From Morinoia aosen (lineage: Eukaryota > Arthropoda > Malacostraca > Amphipoda > Talitridae): a stretch of DNA of 64,000 bases. Every line of letters starts with the position of its first letter. Position 1 is the stretch's first letter. The DNA lies in assembly GCA_030386875.1 (NCBI GenBank), contig CM059560.1:41582757-41646756 (forward strand), in the 5' to 3' direction. Both the position numbers and the translations under genes were made by a program. Of the stretch, positions 60,830-64,000 are shown in pieces. Below the pieces are notes generated by a model, which was not told where the DNA came from, ran no database searches, and saw nothing but the letters and a program-made list of their open reading frames with translations.

Positions 60830-61445
60830 TACGAAACCACGCAACAACACCAGCAGATATGAAGCAGAGATACGAATCCAACAACACCAGCAAATATGAA
60901 GCAGAGATACGAAGCCAACAACACCAGCAGATATAAAGCAGAGATACGAAGCCAACAACACCAGCAGATATGAAGCAGAGATACGAATCCAACAGCACCA
61001 GCAAATATGAAGCAGAGATACGAAGCCAACAACACCAGCAGATATGAAGCAGAGATACGAAGCCAACAACACCAGCAAATATGAAGCAGTGATACGAAGC
61101 CAACAACACCAGCAGATATGAAGCAGTGATACGAAGCCAACAACACCAGCAGATATGAAGCACAGATACGAAGCCAGCAACACCAGCAGATATGAAGCAG
61201 TGATACGAAGCCAACAACACCAGCAGATATGAAGCAGAGATACGAAGCCAACAACACCAGCAAATATGAAGCAGAGATACGAAGCCAACAACACTAGCAG
61301 ATATGAAGCAGAGATACGAAGCCAACAACACCAACAGATATGAAGCAGAGATACGAAGCCAACAACACCAGCAGATATGAAGCAGAGATACGAAGCCAGC
61401 AACACCAGCAGATATGAAGCAGAGATACGAAGCAACAACACCAGC
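60830..61445. repeat. 37-bp minisatellite, about 16 copies
   Basis: The unit starts AACACCAGCAGATATGAAGC and continues AGAGATACGAAGCCAAC. Variants are GCAAATATG and CAGTGATACG. Because 37 is not a multiple of three, each long ORF on the minus strand (60746-61537, 60789-61334, 60829-61263) cycles through three frames of the same unit. This explains the repetitive SASYLLVLLASYLCFI text, which is not a membrane protein. Confidence 0.96.
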
Positions 61446-61907
61446 AGAGAAGTACTCTGCATAAGAGCGAGATGAGCTCTAAAGAAGACCCAAAACGCCC
61501 CATGCCAGCTGAGGGCAGGAGCGGCTGGTGGCGGCACACGTGGGGCTGGAGCGCTGCAGAGCGGCTAATTGACTCCCGATGGTGACTTCATTACGGTAAA
61601 AAAATAAGATTTATGGTCAGTTTTTGCAGAGCGAGGAAAAAATTACATTTTTAGAGTGTTGTGAGCATGGTCTTCTTTTCTACTGACGAAATTTCGAAAT
61701 CTTTCGTTGCGTGCCAGGCAGATATTTTTCTGAAATAATTAATAATATTAATTAATGATAATAATCTAAAAGTAATCCAAGCGAATGTGAGTGCAATGCA
61801 TAGCGGAGGGATTGCATAGCATGTAAAAATATGTTTAAATTCTACTGCGTACCCAACTAATACAAATTTCAAATTTTGTTCGTTTTTCAGAACATTCCAA
61901 GATCAAA

Positions 61908-62065
61908 ATGAATAAAATTAATACAAAATGAATAAAGTTAATACAAAATGAATAAAGTTAATACAAAATGAATAAAGTTAATACAAAATGAGTGAAGTTA
62001 ATACAAAATGAATAAAGTTAATACAAAATGAATAAAGTTAATACAAAATGAATCGAATTAATAAA
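61908..62065. repeat. 20-bp tandem repeat, about eight copies
   Basis: TTAATACAAAATGAATAAAG repeats in register with small variants (GAGTGAAG, GAATCGAA). A related degenerate tail runs to about 62135. Confidence 0.94.
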
Positions 62066-62135
62066 AAATGAATTAAAGTTCTGCCACATTAATCAATCGC
62101 AGGATTACAAAATGAATATAAATGAATAAAACTTC

Positions 62136-63619
62136 TACCGCATTGTTAATCCTTGGATTAATGCGTTGTTAATTTTTTTAGGATTTGATATTTGACATGA
62201 AAAATTCTTTTGAAAGAAGGGGATTCGATATTAAAATTTGTCAACAATCATTTTTGGATGACAGCACCTTAAGTTTTCCTGAAAAGGTTTTCCGCTCAAT
62301 TTTATTCTTCTTGGTTTATTGAGCCCGACACTTAATTTTACTTCGGAACGCCCCCATGTACGCTAGCGCAAACTTCATAAAACTATATCATCTGCCCTAT
62401 ACGAATCATAATGCACAAATGTATGTAGAGTAACATTGAATGATACTTGCTCAAAAATTCAAATGTTTGTTTTGGAAACACACTTATAAAATAAACAGCT
62501 CAAGTGCAATCCGACATTGGAAATACAAAGCCTTCCGAAGTTTATGAACTAGCAAGTGAGTGGATGTACTTTTTGTTTGTTTGTTTCAGTAAAAACTCGT
62601 TCCAACTGTTGCCACCTTTTGGGTCAGGCTTGATCTGAAAATGATGGGACCACGTTCACTCGCTCCAAAATTTGAAGGAATTTTCCAACAGCACCGCTGC
62701 TGAGTCCATTTTTTTATGCGGGAGAAGGTACACTCATGTGTTGTGAAATGAACAAGTTTCTTAATTATTTGATCGTCCTTAAGCTTAAAATATTAATTTC
62801 GTTCGATGCATAAACTTGTGCTCATCTTCGTACCTTCTTGGGGAAATGTGAGGAGAGGTTTCCTTTTTTCGTAATGACAGCTCACACCATGGTCAAGCCA
62901 AATTTCGGACTCCTGAAAATTGAATTTTAGGAGTCTGGGATGGGATGTATGGAAAAGTATTTGCTAACTCTCCGTCTATCTGGTAGTTAATCTTAGGAGT
63001 GCGAGAAGTTTGAAAGTTCCATTTCGAGAACAACCTTCAGAATATAGTAAGTCGAACCGACGCTGGGTGTGATAATTGTCACCAATGAAAACATCTCTCA
63101 CGCGCGGCATAACTCAATAATATCTATCCTCTCACCACTCATGTGATTAAGTATGGTAGATAATAGTAAATTACGTAGATTACAACAGGCGAAGAAATAT
63201 TTCTTAATCGTTATGAACCCCTGCTTTCATTTCAACATTTCATTTTAATAATGCCTCAATTCATGGAGGAAACTAATCAAAAAATAGCAACTGCACCCTG
63301 TGTGTTTATTTTTACAATCTATATTCTCTTATTTTTCGTGATGACTAGTTACACACAAACGCGCTCACTTCTCTTAGCGGCAAGTCGCGCTTTGTTCTGT
63401 CGATGCGCAGCGCACCATTTGCATCCACCGTATTTTAGCGGCAGATTGTCGGTCGAAAGTTTTTTGCTGGTGAAGCAGAGACGAGCGTGTAAAATTTCAC
63501 GGCGTTTTAATACGGCCACAGTCATTGAGGACACGGTCGGGCACAGCGTTTGTGCGCTCAGTTTCGCTAATGACAAAATCAATAGATTGTGCCGCAGATA
63601 AAAGCCTCCGTTAACTCAC
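62136..63619. other. no gene seen
   Basis: AT-rich DNA leading to the candidate microexon. Opposed ORFs at 63251-63601 are Ser/Cys/Arg-rich and unrecognised. DachBox-N is not found here. Confidence 0.5.
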
Positions 63620-63661
63620 ATCTGCATGAGCTTGTCGTTCAGCTCTAGTGCTTCAATGGCC
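63620..63661 (-). CDS. candidate 42-nt microexon, AIEALELNDKLMQ
   Basis: The minus strand has a pyrimidine-rich stretch and acgcag, then 42 nt, then AT|gtgagt, a strong donor. Only one frame is open: G GCC ATT GAA giving AIEALELNDKLMQ plus AT, a short amphipathic helix. It recalls the AIAEAM segment found in vertebrate Dach proteins, but that lies after SRPGRPPKR, whereas this segment is 11.7 kb upstream of exon A. Its phases (one base in, two bases out) equal those of exon C. It could be an alternative dac exon, an exon of another gene, or chance. Confidence 0.3.
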
Positions 63662-64000
63662 CTGCGTTCGATAAAAATACACAGAGATATACGGAGTATT
63701 ATGTAGCAAAGTATCTTATCCGCATGGAAACCAATAACGCTAAAACTCTTTAATGTCTGTATTTGGATAGACAGAATGATTCCTGGAGAACAGTAACGTG
63801 GTCTAACACTTGGAAGCTGTTAGATTTAGCTGAAAGATTACCATCGTCATCATTGTGATTGGCAACTTTTTGGGAAAGGATATTTACTCTGTAAAATAAA
63901 CTCTTCTTCACGATTGTAATGATTATCTGCCTATTTTAATGCCTTGAGAATTTTTTCCCGCTCTTCCTTCGCTTAATTTCAGCACATTTCCAAGTCTAAC

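Noticed and set aside
60746..61537. 263-codon minus-strand ORF resembling a membrane protein
   Set aside because: Translation of a 37-bp minisatellite; the same unit is open in three frames.
51916..64000. DachBox-N exons
   Set aside because: No minus-strand frame shows the conserved DachBox-N sequence; the domain is inferred to lie beyond the window.

Overview
This window looks like arthropod nuclear DNA, AT-rich and gene-poor. The ORFs are short, coding sequence sits in small GT-AG exons separated by large introns, and there are many unrelated minisatellites. The taxon cannot be fixed from the sequence. An arthropod with expanded introns, such as a crustacean or a large-genome insect, is my inference.

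One gene is recognised with confidence: the 3' two-thirds of dachshund (dac, Ski/Sno/Dac family nuclear co-regulator), on the minus strand from 51898 down to about 27110. Ten exons were chained by hand. Every junction has GT-AG signals and a matching split-codon phase, giving one open frame of about 707 residues. It runs from the SRPGRPPKR motif just after DachBox-N, through low-complexity linkers, to the conserved C-terminal DachBox-C coiled coil (exons G, H and I) and a poly-Ala/Gly-rich tail. DachBox-N, the DNA-binding half, is not seen and should lie beyond 64000. A 42-nt exon-like segment at 63620..63661 may belong to the same or another transcript.

Layout: 1-27100 is non-coding downstream DNA with two copies of a MITE (8-bp target-site duplications), several minisatellites (69-, 61-, 190- and 20-bp repeat periods) and a G-rich repeat. 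27110-51898 holds the dac exons, with a 3.1-kb 21-bp-unit array in one intron and a 40-bp-unit and a 60/64-bp-unit array in another. 51916-64000 is upstream or intronic DNA with 54-, 37- and 20-bp-unit arrays and a decayed Tc1-type transposase.

The long ORFs over the arrays (36611-39711, 52027-52470, 60746-61537) are artefacts of stop-free repeat units, not genes. The observations most worth checking are the MITE family carrying two CRE-like TGACGTCA sites at fixed 103-bp spacing, the higher-order minisatellites, and arrays that abut dac splice sites.
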